A DNA stretch of 64,000 nucleotides from NCBI RefSeq assembly GCF_900496995.4, contig NC_044030.1, positions 77,540,017 to 77,604,016 on the forward strand, written 5' to 3'. Origin of the DNA: Aquila chrysaetos chrysaetos (Eukaryota > Chordata > Aves > Accipitriformes > Accipitridae). Under the pieces are notes generated by a model. That model had not been told where the DNA came from. It saw only the letters and a program-made list of their open reading frames with translations, and did no database searches. A program made the translations under genes and the position numbers. This document shows, piece after piece, positions 25,101 through 36,605 of the stretch. Every line of letters begins with the position of its first letter. Position 1 is the first letter of the stretch.

Positions 25101-27304
25101 ATGCCCAGGAATGCAGGGTGTTGCTCCAAGCCTTCCCCACCTACTGATACCACGTCATTGCCCTGGGCCTCAGTTTCCCCTTGTGACAAAGGATGCTCAT
25201 TTTCAGAAAAGCAACATCAGGCGAAGAGGTCACTTGGCAGCCACTTCTCCATGCCCCTGCAGCTCTCCAAGGACATTTCACAAGGCCAGGCTTCCTTCTT
25301 GGCACTTTCTTAGCTGCAGGAAAAACCTCCGGCCTCACCCCTTGGCAGGGAGATTTCTCCCTTATCCTGCCCATCAAGTCAGGCAGCCAATTTTAGCAGA
25401 GACCCTGCTCCTTAGGAGCCAGAGGGTAGCCTACCAATTCACTTCGGCCACCCCATTGTGCAGGGATTGGTAACAGCCCTTCATGCCACAGGCTGCCATA
25501 CCTATGTCCCTGTCCTGTTCCCAGGAGTCACCCACCTTCTGCTACCAAAACCAAACATCAGAAACACTGCAGCTTGTTTTCACGTCCTTGGATTGGTTTG
25601 TTTTTCCATGGGCTATTTTTATTCTTGCCCTGATCCCAGTCATACTGGGGATTTAATGTTTCAGCCAAAGCAATAAGAAATAAAGAGCGAAGAAAGTGAA
25701 TCGGGATCCAGAGCATTTCAATAAATTAAAAGGGAAAAAAAAAAAAATTAAAGCAGACAAAAAAAAAAAGACATAGCCCGGCACAGAGGAAGCAAAGCAA
25801 TCAGTGCAAAAGCTGTCAGCTTTGCCAGTTCCCGTTTGTTCACAGAACAAATTCACTGCCTCTCTTGTCCAAAAGTAACAACTCCTAAGTATCCCTCATG
25901 CTCCCAGTGGAGGTGTTTTCCATATTGGAAACAAATGTACTTTGACACTCCTGATGCTGTTTTACCCAAATTGCCCTTCTGTCAAGCCGCCTCTCACGTT
26001 TCCCATTTGCACCACCCCATGTCCCCGGGACAAGCCTGGGGCCAAGGTGACTTCGGGCACTGCTTGCACCAACTTGGGCTTGCACTCGCCTGGTCAGAGG
26101 GTTCCTCCAAGGCATGAGTCCAGGCTCCCTGCCACCAGGTCCCTCTCCTACCCGTCCCCTCTGGCTCTGGGGAAAATCTGGCCCAAGCCAAAGCTCATTT
26201 GGCAACTGAGCCCTGGACTGTGCATTGCTCAGCAGGGAAGGGTCTTGGTGCTGACTTCCAGCCAGCAATGTCTGCTCAAATGTCCTTTCCCTGCAGCACT
26301 CCAAAGCTCCAAGTCTCCAGGAAAACCTGCCTCTTCCCTGCTGGGGTCTGATTGCCAGACAAGGGAAAGAAAGAAAAAAGCTTTGCAAGCAAAAGGATGG
26401 AGAAAGTCCTTACAACGCATGCTGGCAGCAAACAGCCCCATGGCAGCTTCACAATTAAGTATCTAATTGTTACAGGAGCCCTCCAGGTGGGAATTTCAGA
26501 TGGTCCTGTCCTATGTGTTGCCTGAACGTGCTGATCTCTATCCTGGGTGGCAAGTCTCAAAGTGTCCCTGCTGCAGCAGTGACCGCCCTGTGCAGAGACA
26601 AGATGTTTGTAAGTCATCAATAGAAATGGTCACGTAGGACAGTCCTCTGTGTGTAGTCAAGACATTTAAGAGATGTTTTTCATGTACTTGAGGTGTCAAT
26701 GGCACTGAATTATGCATGTGCTGGGGGCTCAGGTGGGATCATGGCCAGCCAGATTGTAAGAACTTAGCAAGGTAACATTTTGCAGACTCTCTCCTGGCCC
26801 AGCTGAAGACATAACAGCAAGAACCCTTGTGATGGAGACTCCCATCACCACCAAACAGTGACCAGGTCTCCTGTCCAGTGGCTCACTTTCCCCACGCAAG
26901 GTTTATCCTATGCCAATATCCAAGTAAATTAGTTTGTTGGGTTGGTTTTTTACTTTAACACTCGGAGTGTCTGTGCAATGCTTGGGAGACACAGCACTAA
27001 CAGGGCTTTTCTCCAGCACACACCTATGGTCCCACACAAGTTGACTTTTGCAGTTGTTGAACTCTTAACCCAGAGCCTTTTCCCTAATTCTCCTGACCCA
27101 TTGCAGACCCAGCCTTGCTAACCCATTGCCCGGCTTGGTCCTTGCTGTGGCTCCAATGACTCCAAAGCAATGGGGTTTTGATCCAGTCTCCCCCGGCATG
27201 GTTTGCATCCAATCTGGTTTCACCAGTGACCTGCAAGGCTGTGGATCAACTCCTCCAACTCTGGTGGTCTTTGCAGAGATGCGCTCAGCCCCACTAAAGC
27301 TGAG
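19126..27304. other. Gene-poor non-coding DNA
   Basis: No exon supported. A-rich runs occur at 25,735-25,771. A mildly AT-rich complex stretch lies at 21,220-21,560 and another at 24,900-25,060; either could be regulatory. Confidence 0.45.
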
Positions 27305-27375
27305 GCAGAGGGTATAATGAGGATAAAATTAAATCATGAAACACTAATAATTATCAGCATTCCAATTAGCCGGCA
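27305..27375. promoter_or_regulatory. Short homeodomain-rich block
   Basis: ATAATGAGGATAAAATTAAATC, CACTAATAATTATCAGC and TCCAATTAGCCGG are packed into 70 bp before GC-rich DNA. Candidate regulatory element only. Confidence 0.35.
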
Positions 27376-27639
27376 GCGGTGGCAGCCAGCCACCAGGAGC
27401 TGGGGGAGGAGAGCCGGCATCCCTGCAGCATCAGTGCCTCAGTGGGCACGCAGCTCGCCTTCACCCCGCCTGGACCTGGACCTGGACCTGTCTGCCCACT
27501 GCTGAGGGCAGCCCTGGGGACACACGCGGGGACACCTTCCCCTCTTTTTCCTGGCTCCGAGATGGCATTTCACCACTGCAGTCGCTGAACTGGAGCTGCG
27601 GACACCTGTGCCGTCTTGTCTGCTTGAGAGCTGCACTCT

Positions 27640-27895
27640 CCTGATGGGTTGCTAACAGCTGAGGGATGAGGAGGAAGCCGAGAAGTCAGTTTAATATCAT
27701 TTTCCTTGTTATTATCTCTCAGCTTTTCCCCAGCAATTTGCTCAAACTTCTGTAGAACTCCTTGCCAAACAAGCCCCTGCCCAAATAGGCCTCCATGTCC
27801 GCAGGACTCTATTTATAACCGAGATCCCATTTAGCAGATAAGCCAAGGGAATTCAAGCAGGATTTAAGCTAAGCAGTTATCTGTGACCGGCGGCC
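27640..27895. promoter_or_regulatory. GATA/MEF2-type motif cluster (candidate enhancer)
   Basis: Three GATA-type sites are visible: TTATCT at 27,712-27,717, AGATAAG at 27,836-27,842 and TTATCT at 27,877-27,882. CTATTTATAA at 27,809-27,818 resembles a MEF2 site and CCAAATAGG near 27,781 is close to a CArG box. The mix suggests a muscle/heart or blood enhancer, but that is inference. Confidence 0.45.
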
Positions 27896-28189
27896 ACAGT
27901 GTGCATCACGTTAGATTTACTGGAGACGTGGAAGGCGGAGGGACAGGAGAGCAAACAGCCTCTGGAGCAGCCGGCCAGAAACCAGAGGGATGCAATCACT
28001 GCTGGCGCAGACACAGCTCCAGGAGATTATGGGAGCCGCCAAAGAACAGGGAGCAAACCTCTTTCCCTGGGATGTGGGGAGCCTCCTGCACACCCCAGGA
28101 TCCTGCATGTATCAGCATCACTTTGCCTGTCCTCTGGCTTCACACCACCATCCCAGGCAGGTATTGCTTGCAAGGGTTTCACTTGTGTT

Positions 28190-28530
28190 CCCAGCTAGAT
28201 ATTACAGTCTAAGACGATAAACTTAACAGGGTTGTGAAATCTGCCATAAAGTTTACTGCCCTACATCAATATAATGCCCTGCAAAGTTAATACGGAGATA
28301 CCTATTTTATAACAAGGACAAATAAAAACATCTCCCATTAGCACCCGGCATTAGGAGTTGCATTTCTGATGGCCAGATGCTGCAAAGAAATGGGTGGAGA
28401 ATATTAATAAGCATATGTATAAAGCTACTCACATGTACATACCCGTATATATACCTATATAAAAATGAGAGACTATTGGATTTGCTCAGATATTCTGCAG
28501 TGTTCAGAGGGCTTTATTTCCACACCGCAG
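28190..28530. promoter_or_regulatory. CNE-like AT-rich block
   Basis: Complex AT-rich sequence with AAAGTTAATACGGAG, CATCTCCCATTAGCACC, AGAATATTAATAAGCATATG and several TATATA-like words. No open frame of note. It is the longest such block in the left part. Confidence 0.4.
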
Positions 28531-29518
28531 GAGAGATTGGCTGCAGATCCAGAGGCACTTCTCTTCTATTACACCATGTCAATTTTTCATCATCTCAAAG
28601 GCCCTTGTCATGGAAAAATGGATAACTTTAAATTGATCCAAGGTCAGAGTTAAACACCTGGACATAAATGCAGCAAGGAGTAAAAAGCAAAGAGGAATCA
28701 GTTACTTCCCATGCAAAGCAATGGCATTGGCATCAGACATTCAGGATGCTGAATCTGGGAACTCCTCTGGCCTCTCCAGGGAAGTAGGTAGCTCCTAGAA
28801 ATAAAAATCCCCTCAGTATCTGTGGCCAGTGAAGGGGCAGTGGGATGGAGAGCTGTGCCCCACAGCTGTGTCTGTACTGATGGCCGTGGGGTGCAGCTAG
28901 GAGGCTAAGCATCCCTGAGACGAAATGGGGCTGCTGGCTGCAAACCCAGCAGCACTAAGCTGAACCCAGCCCTTGCAGTCCCAGCCCTTTGTCAGCCCCC
29001 AGCCAGGCTCCGGCCACATGCTGGCTCCAGCCCAGCACAGCCAGCCTGCATGCTCCCAGCTCCCCTCTGCCCCTCGTCCGGCAGCCCTGGCTACTTGAAG
29101 TTTTTGGCAGCCATGCTCCTGATTTCTCCACTTCCAGCCCCAGCATGTCCCTCTGGTTTCTCTACTATTCAGCTCGGCTGCAGCTCTTGTGGAGAGAAAT
29201 AATGAGTTTTCACAGGGTCTGTCCCAGTCTCTTCCCCAGAGGCCAACAGCTGGCCCAATAGCCACCTGGAAGGCGCTAGGTGAGAGCTTTGGGGCTGTTT
29301 GTCACCCCCAGAGAGTGGACAAGGGCACCCCAGCTTCCCAGTCTGCCCATGCTCCTCTCTGCCCATGTACACCCACAGCGTCACCCCACCACCCCGGATA
29401 AGCTTTTCAATGTCCCAAGCACCTGGTGCATCCAAAAGCTGTACCAGCAGCTGGCAGAGGAGGTGTCATCTACGTCCTCCCTGCCGGTCCTCGCCCCTTC
29501 CTCACTGTCTCACCACAT
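28531..29518. other. Non-coding DNA left of the solo LTR
   Basis: Unique sequence, GC-rich after 28,800. No feature seen. Confidence 0.45.
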
Positions 29519-29523
29519 CCATC

Positions 29524-30110
29524 TGTCGTGGCGTAACCCCAGCCAGCAACTAAGCACCACGCAACCGCTCACTCACTCCCCGTGCCCCCCTCAGTGGGAT
29601 GGGGGAGACAATCGGGAAAAAAAGTAAAACTCGTGGGTTGAGATAAGAACAGTTTAATAGAACAGAAAGGAAGAAACTAATAATGATAATAATAACAATA
29701 ATAAAATTACAATAATAATAATAAAAGGATTGGAATATACAAGTGATGCACAATGCAGTTGCTCACCACCCACTAGACGACACCCAGTTAGTTCCTAAGC
29801 AGCAATTCCCCCCACCCCCAGTCCCCCCAGTTGATGTACTAGGCATGACGTCACATGGTATGGGATACCACGTTGGCCAGTTTGGGTCAGCTGCCCTGGC
29901 TGTGTCCTGTGCCAACTTCTTGTGCCCCTCCAGCTTTCTCGCTGGCTGGGCATGAGAAGCTGAAAAATCCTTGACTTAGTCTAAGCATTACTTAGCAACA
30001 ACTGAAAACATCAGTGTGTTATCAACATTCTTCTCATACTGAACCCAAAACATAGCACTATATCAACTACTAGGAAGACAATTAACTCTATCCCGGCCAA
30101 AACCAGGACA
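29524..30110 (-). mobile_element. Avian endogenous retrovirus solo LTR (587 bp)
   Basis: The element begins TGTCGTGG and ends AGGACA on the plus strand and is flanked by a perfect 5-bp duplication CCATC (29,519-29,523 and 30,111-30,115). On the minus strand it opens TGTCCTGGTTTTGGCCGGGA, the start of an LTR common in birds. Promoter-side features in that orientation include a perfect CRE palindrome TGACGTCA at 29,846-29,853, a degraded TATA region near 29,831-29,840, and an ATTAAA poly(A) signal at 29,658-29,653. An AAT-rich stretch lies at about 29,675-29,727. No internal retroviral genes remain, so it is a solo LTR. Its U5-side end resembles that of the LTR in SIGMAR1 intron 3, so the two families are related. 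Confidence 0.92.
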
Positions 30111-30115
30111 CCATC

Positions 30116-31015
30116 CATGCCACCAGCTGCCAGGTCAGCAGTGGAGATGCAGCAAGCCAGGCCCCCTTAGCCCCACCAATGTCCTGGAGGGTTGTACTGA
30201 TGTCCTGGAGAGCAACATCTCAGCTGAAGCTCAAGTCCCTGTTGCCCAGAGACTGCAACCGCAGACAGGGGCAAGCCAACCCGCCGGGGCAGCGAGCCAT
30301 CTGCCACCGCATTCCTCCCTGGTGTGCCCCATGCCCCATGTCCAGCATCCCCTTGCCTTGTGTCTCCTTGCCCTCTCCCTCCAGACAATTTCACCTCAGC
30401 TTGTCCCTTCAAAACCGGCATTATTATATATTGTATTTTTTGGTCCTGTTGTAAAGTGCTGAAGGATGTGACGTGAAAGGTATTAAATACAATCAAAGAG
30501 TGGAAAGGCTGTGTCAACTAGACTTGCAGGAGTGATAAGAGGTTTTACCTGGTTTCTCTCCACGTGATAAATCTGCACATGGCATGGCCTGGAGAGCATG
30601 AAAAGGGAAACGAGCACCAAATGATGCCAGCCCTGCCTGCATTCGGCACAGCAAACATGAAAAGAAAGGTCTTATGGCAGCGCAAGCCCCCACCAAAAGC
30701 CCGAGTGATGGATAATGCCAACCTACAGTCAAATAAAACATTAAAAGCCTCCGATAAGAAAAGGCCAGGAGGAATTAGTTATACATCACCACCACCTGCT
30801 GGGTACTGCAGGAAGGATCCCCAGCCACTGCCACCCTGCCAGGCAAGGTCACCCCAAAAAGCATGCAGGACCCCCCAAAAGCATCTGCCTACCTCACCAG
30901 CAGGTATCGCAATGCAAGGAAAGTAATCCCCCATCAGCAGCCTGTGAGCACCGGGATTTTAAAAGCACATGTGAAGCCAATCTTTTTTGTTACTGCATCA
31001 ATCCCAGGCAAAATA
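30116..31015. other. Non-coding DNA right of the solo LTR
   Basis: Unique sequence with AT-rich patches at 30,415-30,500 and 30,700-30,785. No exon or repeat recognised. Confidence 0.45.
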
Positions 31016-31019
31016 ACAG

Positions 31020-31265
31020 GCAGCTGGTGGAGGATGGGTTTAATAAAGAGTTAAAGAAAGGTAAAATAATTAGGGTCCTGCTCGTGGAGTGTATGGAGAA
31101 TGGGGCTTGTCAGAGCAGCTTGCTCTAATTTTTCGTGGAGATTACGAATTTGGTGGAGAGAGATAATAGCGTTGCTGTAATGTACTTAGGCTCTTGTAAG
31201 CCATTTGATCTGCCCCTGCCTGACACTCTGATTAATAAACCAGAGCTATAGCGAATCGACATGGC
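31020..31265. promoter_or_regulatory. CNE-like block with TAATTA core
   Basis: Contains GTTTAATAAAGAGTTAAAG, a TAATTA core at 31,067-31,072, GCTCTAATTTTTCGTGGAG, GATTACGAATTTGG, GTTGCTGTAATGTAC and CTGATTAATAAACC. High complexity and many homeodomain-like cores in 245 bp. Confidence 0.45.
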
Positions 31266-33480
31266 ACACGAGATGTGTGGAAAAGCAGCAAATGAGGACA
31301 CCCAAATGGGATTAAAGAAGGGGAGCCGCCTCCAAGAGAGCGTTTCCTGGGGCGTCCCCAAGTCCCATCCATCACATGTGTACGAGGGATGCAGGCAAGA
31401 AGATGCAGCCCTCCTGCGAGTGGGGACAGTGGGGGCTGCACCGACAGGGCGAGCGCTCTGGCCTGGGGCAGCAGGTCTGCAGAGCATCTGGATGCTGCCC
31501 CAGGGGATGTTCAGCTCAGCCCTTAGGCTGTTAGAACTGAAAAGCTTATTGCAACCCTGGATGTACGGCAGGATCATGCCAGAGCAGAGGCAGACCGTCT
31601 TTCTCCAGTCTCAGTGAGAGTGCATTGCCAGGACTGCAGTCTGGGGGATGTGCCAATGTGAGACCCTCCCAGGAAGAGCACGGTGGATCGCACCCAGCAG
31701 CCCTCCATCTCCCCTGCCCCTTCACAAACCCAGATCCTCCCACCTCGGAGGATCTCGAGCAGTAATTAGAAGCAGTTGCTATTGAAGGTTTACACTAAGG
31801 CCTCACCGGTGGGCTGCCCTCCTTCCTCAGAGAGTTACACGGAGTGTGATAAAGGCATGAGAGGTGATCACGGGCTGATAAGGAGGAATTGGGGAGTACT
31901 GTGCCAGAGATCTGGGCTGCCCCATCTCACCTCCCCTCCCTTGCTGCTCCGCAGCACTGGGCTCAACCCATCAGCATCCCCAGAGAGTCACCGCACCGGC
32001 GCCTTGGTCATTAGCCCCCACGTCCTGGCACCGAATTTGCCATGCTACCCCAAGTATCCTCCCCAGACCACTGGAGAAATCCCCAAATCAGGCAGCTCCC
32101 TCCCTCCACAGCTCCCGTGGTCCCTCCACTCCTGCCCTTTCCCTTGGGAACAGCCAGGCACTTTGGACAGAAATGCTTTTTCATCCAGAAAATGCCAGTT
32201 CATCAAAACACTTCCTAAGAAAAGGTCACTTCAGAGGAATTTCTCTTTCCAAAAACCTTCTGGGGGAAAAAAAAAAAGACATGCAATGGTTTAACTATCC
32301 TGTTTCAACAGCTTTAAATGAAAAATAAATCTTTCCCCCCACCACCACCCCAAAGGTGCCAAATGACTTTTCATTTGGAAATGGAAGATCATTATCATCT
32401 TCAAAAAAAATCAAATAGAAAGGGGTGAAATCAAAAGAAAATCTCTGGAAAACGTTAAAGTGAAACGCTCGGCTGAGTCCAACGCAGCAAGTGGGAGCTG
32501 GGCTGCACTCTGCCAGGTTCCCTGGAGTGCCTTTCATCCCAGCTCAGGGCAAGACAGGACTCCCAAGTCTTGACAAGCATCCCAGGACAGTGGAGCTGAT
32601 TCCCACACCCAATCCCAGCACAGGCTTTGTGGCACACAGGGACACGGCCAAACATCTTTCAACCCACGCATTGGCTGGGAGCAGAGACCCCACAACTCGT
32701 GATATGTCAGAGCAGCACAGCTTCATCAGCCGAAGGTGGCGATGGGGCCGAGGGACCCCCAGGGGAATGGGTCTTGCCGAGGGTGCAGAGCAGCACAGAT
32801 GCCGGGGTGGGAAGCAGGGGGGGCTGGTGTTTCTGTTCCAGCCTCCCCGCACATGCTCGCAGCCCCCCGACATCATCCCAGCCCTCAGCTGTTACAGTTT
32901 AGGCTGCGTGGGGAGCGGGAATGCCAGCAATCAGGCATCCAGAAGGGAATCCAGGCCTGGTTCAATATTGAAAGAAGAAGGGCTTTGAAAGGAGTACGCT
33001 CATTTTCCTGTTTCGTCCTTTGCCAAAAGAACCGGGGGAATGGAGGAAGGGGCGAAGGGGTGGGGGAAACAGTGGAAAAAATGTCTTGGCTGGGCCCTCT
33101 CTGCCTTTTATCTCATGGGCAGCCTGCCGAGACAGGGTCTTCCCCCCGCTGAGCCCGCTGGCAGATCAAATGAAAGGAAAGAAGAGTTATAACCCCCCCA
33201 TACACACTATAACCCCCCTCCCCACAAGGAAAAAGAAAGGAGGAAAGAGCAAATGGCCCCACGATGCCAACTGTTCCCATCCCAGCTGGAGGGCAACCGG
33301 TTAGCTCCCCAGCTTCCATGGGGGGCAAGGACATAACCCACCCAATGAGGGGGCCATGTCCCCATGGAGGGGACAGCACTGCTCCACGGCCTTGAACCAA
33401 GGGGGAAGGTCACCAGTGGCCCCGGTGAGCATCTCCCCAGGGTCCTGCTGTGCCCATTCCTCTGTTGTGCCAGACCCTTC
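31266..33480. other. Gene-poor non-coding DNA
   Basis: No supported exon. A runs occur at 32,266-32,277 and 32,404-32,411. Confidence 0.45.
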
Positions 33481-33484
33481 AGAG

Positions 33485-33610
33485 TCAGCTTCGAGCAAAT
33501 AGCTTAATTAAATGCCTTTATTCCAAGGACTCCCTCTGTGTGTTTGTGTGTTTGTGGATTAGCAGTTAATACAGTAAGAGGCTTTATTGTAACTAAATTG
33601 ATTTCTTCGC
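33485..33610. promoter_or_regulatory. CNE-like block
   Basis: AGCTTAATTAAATGCC, GGATTAGCAGTTAATACAGT and TTGTAACTAAATTGATTTC lie around a short TGTGTGTTTG run. Homeodomain-type cores; low confidence. Confidence 0.3.
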
Positions 33611-34370
33611 CTTTTTTTTTTCCTTCCTTCTGTATTTTTTTCCCTTCTTCCCACTTACCAGACTGTCCTCCCTTGTCCCAGGGTTGCCCGTGGGGACCGT
33701 CACCTTCACTGCCCAGCGGTACTGGTCAGGGTGTGATGGGGAGGTGATCACAGCAAGAACCTAGCCAGGGAGTTCTGAGGGAGTAATGATGCTGAAGGCG
33801 TCTTCTTTCAGGGAGGACAGGTAAGTAAGTGAGCGTTGGCTGTGACTGTTGTACTGGGGGAGAAGAGATCCCTGATATGTACGGGGTGTTCGCCGTGGCA
33901 GGCACGGTGGGCAGAGGTGGGGTGGGGAGCTCCAGCCATCCCCGGTCCAAGGATACCCCATTTCCCAATGCAACAAAGCCACAGGTCCTCAGAGGGAAAC
34001 GCCAGCCCCACCTGCAGAGCCCCGAGGATTGCTTGGCAGGGTCTGTGCAATCCCACCATCTTTTTCTTTCCAGTGCAATTCAAATTCCCTACATTATAAT
34101 TAAATTGTTACCAGTCCATAGCACATTGGCCCATGCGCTGGGTGCTTAACTCAAAGGCTATGACTGCAACAGATCTGCAAGGAATCAAGATCAAGGAAGA
34201 CCAGACTTTGCTAGCTGATCGCTTAGTATCCCCAGACCACTCTGAAAGCTCAGGTGTTTACACCTTTTTGCTGTGGTTAATTAAAAAAAATTAGTCAGGC
34301 TGGTAAACACAGTCATTACCCAAGCTCGGACCTGGCCATTAATCTGGGCTCCCCAGGATGGGCACAGACC
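33611..34370. other. Gene-poor non-coding DNA
   Basis: Begins with a T/C-rich stretch (33,607-33,660). An AT-rich patch lies at 34,080-34,115. Nothing else seen. Confidence 0.4.
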
Positions 34371-34377
34371 TGTGCAG

Positions 34378-34495
34378 CACTTTCCTTCCTTTTCCTTTTC
34401 CTCTTCCTTCCTCCCTTCTTTACTGCCTGCCTGCTCCTTCCTGCCTTCCCTCCTTCTCTCTTTCCTCCCTTCCCTCCCTCCCTCCCTCCCTCTTG
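34378..34495 (+). repeat. Polypyrimidine (CTTCC/CCCT)n tract
   Basis: Almost pure C/T for about 118 bp, with CCTTCC and CCCTCCCTCC tetramer and pentamer repeats. Lys/Arg/Glu-rich minus-strand open frames across it are artefacts. Confidence 0.9.
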
Positions 34496-35390
34496 CCCCA
34501 TGCCCCATGCCCCTGCCGCAGGAAGGCAGAGCTGCTCTCTCCCCTTCCCATCCCTGGGCAGCGGGAGCTGAAGCCGTAATTAAACTTGGCTGGGAGGAAT
34601 GTGAATCAAAAGGCTGTTAAAAAAGAAAAGAAACAAGGGTACCTGTGGGATTACGCGAGCCAGAAAAATGCAAAGCCGGCTTCCAGCCGCCCATAAAATA
34701 GATGCCGTCTCCTTTCCCATTGGCAGGGTTTGGCTGAGCACAAAAAGGCTGGGAAGAGGATTTTTATGGGAGTTATTTATAGCTTGGATGAATAGCGGTG
34801 TGTCTGTCGGTGGGTTTCTGCCTCTCAGCGTGTGCTGAGGTTGGGCTGAGCAAGGGGTGCCAGCCTCACTGGGTACCACCTCCCTGGGTTTGGGATGGCA
34901 CCAGCAAACCTGGATACAGCCCTGGGCCCTGGCCAACCCTTTCTGCAGGGAAGGGATTGGCATCGAAAGACAAGAAATCAGGAGAAAAAACAATGGGAAG
35001 GAGCAGAGAAGGGCAGCTGCTTGCCCCCCAGCAGCTTCACCTTGGCCAATGTCACCATGCACCTGTGTGGGGACAAGCAATGGGCTGTCCCATCCCAAGA
35101 GCTACCATGCCAGGACCACCCGTGGGATATCCGTTGTCCCCCCCCAAAGCATCTTCACTCCTGGCCTGACCACTTTTCCTCTCTTCCCAGCTTTGATGGA
35201 GGTGTCTGAGAAGATTTTCCCCCCATTTGCACCAGGAGCCAGCGCAAAGATTCATCTCTTTGTGAACAAAATAAGTTCAAAATCATCACCAAACTCCAAG
35301 TGAAGCTCAAAAGTTGGCACTTCAAGGAGCACATTCATTAAATAAAGGAAGGGAGAAAAAGAAAAGGGAGAGAGGAGGGGGAAGAAAAAA
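34496..35390. other. Gene-poor non-coding DNA
   Basis: Unique sequence with a purine-rich end (35,341-35,394). No gene feature. Confidence 0.45.
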
Positions 35391-35394
35391 AAGA

Positions 35395-35650
35395 TTACCT
35401 TGCTGAATTAATCAGGCTTCACTGTAATGTTCAGCCTCGGATTTTATTTCCTGTAATAAGCCCATTAATACGGGTGTCTATAGCAGGGGGCTTTTAGCAG
35501 CAGGCACCATTAGTGTAACGAGGAAGGGCTAATAGAGTTTTATTGGAATTTTTACTCCGACATCACAGCCTTTTAAAACAGCTGTCTCAATAGGCATTAT
35601 TATTCTGATTAACATTCAGACAGCACAAATCATAGTGATGCCCTTGGTGT
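35395..35650. promoter_or_regulatory. CNE-like AT-rich block
   Basis: Contains TGCTGAATTAATCAGGC, CTGTAATAAGCCCATTAATA, CACCATTAGTGTAACGAGG, GGGCTAATAGAGTTTTATTG and TCTGATTAACATTCAGAC. At least five TAAT-type cores in 250 bp of complex sequence. Confidence 0.45.
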
Positions 35651-36450
35651 CCCGCAGGTTTTATCATAATCATTCCAAGTCCCTGATGCGTCGGCTAGTC
35701 CTCAGAGGGGGGAGGAATTTTAGACCCTGGCAGAGACTGGGGCTCATTTCTCCTGTGCCAATGTACTGGCTACTTCTGAGGGGGCCTGCCGGGCTGCAAT
35801 GGAGTGGGCTCCTGCTGTTACTAAAGAGCAGTGGAAGCAGCTGGAACTGGCCAGATCCTTTTTGAGTATCTCTGATCCCTGGGTGAATTTGAAGATGGGA
35901 TGGGGAGGGTTAAAAACCAAGCTGGCATCCTGAATACCCATCCTGCCTTCATTCTCACTCTGTTTCTCACCCATGTGAGAATTCAATTTTTAATTTTTAA
36001 AATTAAATTACATTAAATTTAGATATTTTTTTTAGTGTGCGAATTTAATATTGCACCAGCAGTTTGGGTGCACAAACCCAGCAGTTTGCTGGGCAGCATT
36101 GTTTCCAGACAGCAGCCAGCCCCAGGACTCGAAAAGGTTTTCCTTGTATCCACAAGACCCGTGCCAGGTGGGAAGGAGCCAGGTCCAAGCCGGAGGCACC
36201 ATGAGGGTGTCACACCAGGGGTGTCACACCAGTCCTCATACAGCCCAGGAGCATCTGCAGGGCTGGCACGGGGGCTCCTACTGCCTGGTCAGTCAGGGTG
36301 GACGGGGTCTGGCCTCTGTGTTATTGATTCTATTTGAGCGATTGGGAAACTGAGGCACAAGGAAGGGCAGCGGCTTGCCCACAGGGACAACACAGGCAGC
36401 GCAGGAGTCCTGCCTCCCAGCCCAAGCATGTAACCGGGAGGGAGCAGACA
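35651..36450. other. Gene-poor non-coding DNA
   Basis: Very AT-rich at 35,980-36,050 (AATTTTTAATTTTTAAAATT). Otherwise unique, no exon. Confidence 0.4.
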
Positions 36451-36454
36451 AGCT

Positions 36455-36605
36455 GACATGAGTTATAGATAATTGCGAGCAAAGTAAGCGAGGGATTAAA
36501 CACCAAAAGCAAACAGGCTGCAATCGCACTCTTGGCTTTTATCTGTCACGTTTTGTTTCGCAGGGGTAATTTATGAGGGTGTTTTATTGCAATTGAGTGT
36601 GGCAG
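36455..36605. promoter_or_regulatory. CNE-like block
   Basis: Contains GTTATAGATAATTGCGAGC, GGGATTAAACACC, GGGGTAATTTATGAGGG and TTTTATTGCAATTGAGTG. A GATA-like and several homeodomain-like cores occur together. Confidence 0.4.
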
